Origin: an uncultured Nitrosotalea sp.
GTDB lineage: Archaea > Thermoproteota > Nitrososphaeria > Nitrososphaerales > Nitrosopumilaceae
Direction: 5' to 3'
NCBI GenBank assembly: GCA_946478655.1
Contig: CAMLDG010000028.1
Location: 1-6,358, forward strand
Length of the DNA stretch: 6,358 nt
Part shown: positions 5,040 to 6,358 of the stretch, in pieces
Layout of the letters: the number at the start of each line of letters is the position of its first letter
How positions within the stretch are numbered: position 1 is the first letter of the stretch
The notes under the pieces: generated by a model
The model's input: only the letters and a program-made list of their open reading frames with translations
Told to the model about the DNA's origin: nothing
Database searches by the model: none
Made by a program: the position numbers and the translations under genes

Positions 5040-6358
5040 TGTCCTCAATATCATACAAGACCCTTTCAAAGATTGCAGGTCCTCTAATGTTCGTAGAGGG
5101 TGTAGAAAATGCTGCATACGGTGAAATGGTAGAAATAAAATTACAAAATGGCGAGAGAAGACAAGGCCAAGTTCTTGATACAAGACAAGGTCTTGCAATT
5201 GTACAGGTTTTCGGTGCAACACTAGGACTCAACATTGGTGATACATCAGTAAAGTTCCTCGGAGAGACTGCTCAGCTTGCAGTATCTGATGAAATGTTAG
5301 GTCGTGTCTTTGATGGACTTGGAAATCCACGAGACAATGGTCCAAAGATTGTTTCTAAAACCAAAGTTGACTTGGTTGGTTCTGGTATTAACCCATATTC
5401 AAGAGAAGAGCCATCTGAATTCATCCAGACTGGTATGTCTAACATCGATGGAATGAATACACTGGTCAGAGGTCAGAAACTTCCAATATTTTCAGGTGCA
5501 GGTCTTCCACACAACTTGCTTGCAGCACAGATTGCAAGACAAGCAAAAGTTCTTGGTGGTTCAGAAAACTTTTCAGTAGTATTTGCAGCAATGGGAATTA
5601 CAAGTGAAGAAGCAAACTTTTTCGTAAAACAATTCGAAGAAAGTGGCGCACTTGGAAGAACTGCACTGTTTCTGAATCTTTCATCTGATCCATCAATGGA
5701 GCGTCTACTTACTCCAAGACTTGCATTGACCACTGCAGAATATCTTGCTTATGAAAGAGACATGCATGTTCTTGTAATCATGACTGATATGACTAACTAT
5801 TGTGAAGCATTAAGAGAAATTTCTGCTGCAAGAGAAGAGGTTCCAGGAAGAAGAGGTTATCCTGGTTACATGTATACTGACTTGTCATCATTGTATGAAA
5901 GAGCAGGAAAGATCAAGGGACGAAATGGATCTGTAACACAAATTCCAATTCTTACCATGCCAGCAGATGATATCACTCACCCAATTCCAGATCTTACTGG
6001 TTATATCACAGAAGGACAAATTGTCATGAGCAGAGATTTGCACAGAGGAGACATACATCCTCCAGTAGATGTCTTGACAAGTCTTTCACGTTTGATGAAC
6101 CAAGGTATTGGAAAGGGAAGCACAAGAGAAGATCACAGAAGCCTTGCAGACCAACTCTATTCATCTTATGCACAGGGTAAAGATGCAAGATCATTGGCAG
6201 CAATTGTAGGTGAAGAGGCACTCAGTGACCTTGACAGAAAATTCATGAAAGTAGCTAACGACTTTGAAAGAAAGTTTGTAAACCAAGGAATGGACGAGAA
6301 CCGTTCAATTGAACAGACTTTGGATATTGGTTGGGAATTACTAAGCGAACTATCAGAC
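5039..6358 (+). CDS. atpB: A-type ATP synthase non-catalytic subunit B (3' end cut by window)
   Basis: An open frame of 440 codons runs off the right edge; the family is usually about 460 residues, so only the last 20 or so are missing. B alternates with A in the hexamer and contributes residues to the catalytic interface without itself catalysing. The N-terminus [12 protein letters not shown] starts the barrel. Where A has a P-loop, B has the degenerate Phe-Ser-Gly-Ala-Gly-Leu-Pro-His-Asn at 151-159, lacking the Gly-Lys-Thr, which is diagnostic of B. Other family marks are [11 protein letters not shown] (249-259), [13 protein letters not shown], and [13 protein letters not shown]. The start is set by the GGAGG site and the overlap with A. 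Subunit D would be expected next by euryarchaeal order. Confidence 0.97.
   Translation, partial: MSSISYKTLSKIAGPLMFVEGVENAAYGEMVEIKLQNGERRQGQVLDTRQGLAIVQVFGATLGLNIGDTSVKFLGETAQLAVSDEMLGRVFDGLGNPRDNGPKIVSKTKVDLVGSGINPYSREEPSEFIQTGMSNIDGMNTLVRGQKLPIFSGAGLPHNLLAAQIARQAKVLGGSENFSVVFAAMGITSEEANFFVKQFEESGALGRTALFLNLSSDPSMERLLTPRLALTTAEYLAYERDMHVLVIMTDMTNYCEALREISAAREEVPGRRGYPGYMYTDLSSLYERAGKIKGRNGSVTQIPILTMPADDITHPIPDLTGYITEGQIVMSRDLHRGDIHPPVDVLTSLSRLMNQGIGKGSTREDHRSLADQLYSSYAQGKDARSLAAIVGEEALSDLDRKFMKVANDFERKFVNQGMDENRSIEQTLDIGWELLSELSD

Noticed and set aside
5473..5733. 86-codon minus-strand open frame inside subunit B
   Set aside because: Antisense to a well-conserved coding region, with no family features.
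1..6358. tRNA, rRNA, CRISPR array, transposon ends or a novel defence/mobile system
   Set aside because: I found no cloverleaf, spaced repeats, terminal inverted repeats or foreign-looking genes; nearly all of the window is explained by the sulfurtransferase and the ATP synthase operon.

Overview
The window holds two things: the start of an archaeal A-type ATP synthase operon, and a frameshifted two-domain rhodanese (sulfurtransferase) gene upstream of it. All genes are on the + strand. The DNA is AT-rich, with codons biased to A/T at third positions. The subunits are archaeal in type: a two-helix proteolipid and subunits E, C and F next to the catalytic A and non-catalytic B subunits. The rhodanese resembles those of ammonia-oxidising Thaumarchaeota (Nitrososphaerota), with its Cys-Gln-Gly-Gly-Tyr-Arg loop and a C-terminal Gly-Ser-Trp-Gly-Glu-Trp-Gly-Asn stretch. 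Taken together I infer a group I.1a (Nitrosopumilus/Nitrosarchaeum/Nitrosotenuis-like) thaumarchaeon. That assignment comes from family knowledge and was not checked by a search.

Layout: positions 1-828 carry the sulfurtransferase. Its first domain and second, catalytic domain lie in different frames, joined at a short A-run near 485-490. Positions 829-943 are a non-coding gap with a possible hairpin/T-rich terminator and two candidate TATA boxes. Positions 944-6358 are the tightly packed genes K (proteolipid), E (peripheral stalk), C (central stalk/ring adaptor), F (central stalk), A (catalytic) and B (non-catalytic nucleotide-binding). B runs off the right edge about 20 codons before its expected end.

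How the genes work together: the K ring carries ions through the membrane and turns the C/F-containing central stalk. A and B form the alternating hexamer that makes ATP at the A-B interfaces, and E belongs to the peripheral stalk that holds the hexamer still. The gene order K-E-C-F-A-B matches the middle of the classical euryarchaeal H-I-K-E-C-F-A-B-D-G cluster. Subunits H and I are not upstream of K, and D, G, H and I are not visible in the window. E/C and A/B overlap by one base (TAATG), each with a purine-rich Shine-Dalgarno-like site, which suggests translational coupling.

I did not find a previously undescribed system. The points most worth a second look are the frameshift that separates the rhodanese catalytic cysteine from its first domain, the signal-peptide-bearing proteolipid and its ion-site residues, the possible leaderless promoter of the operon, and the absence of H and I before K.
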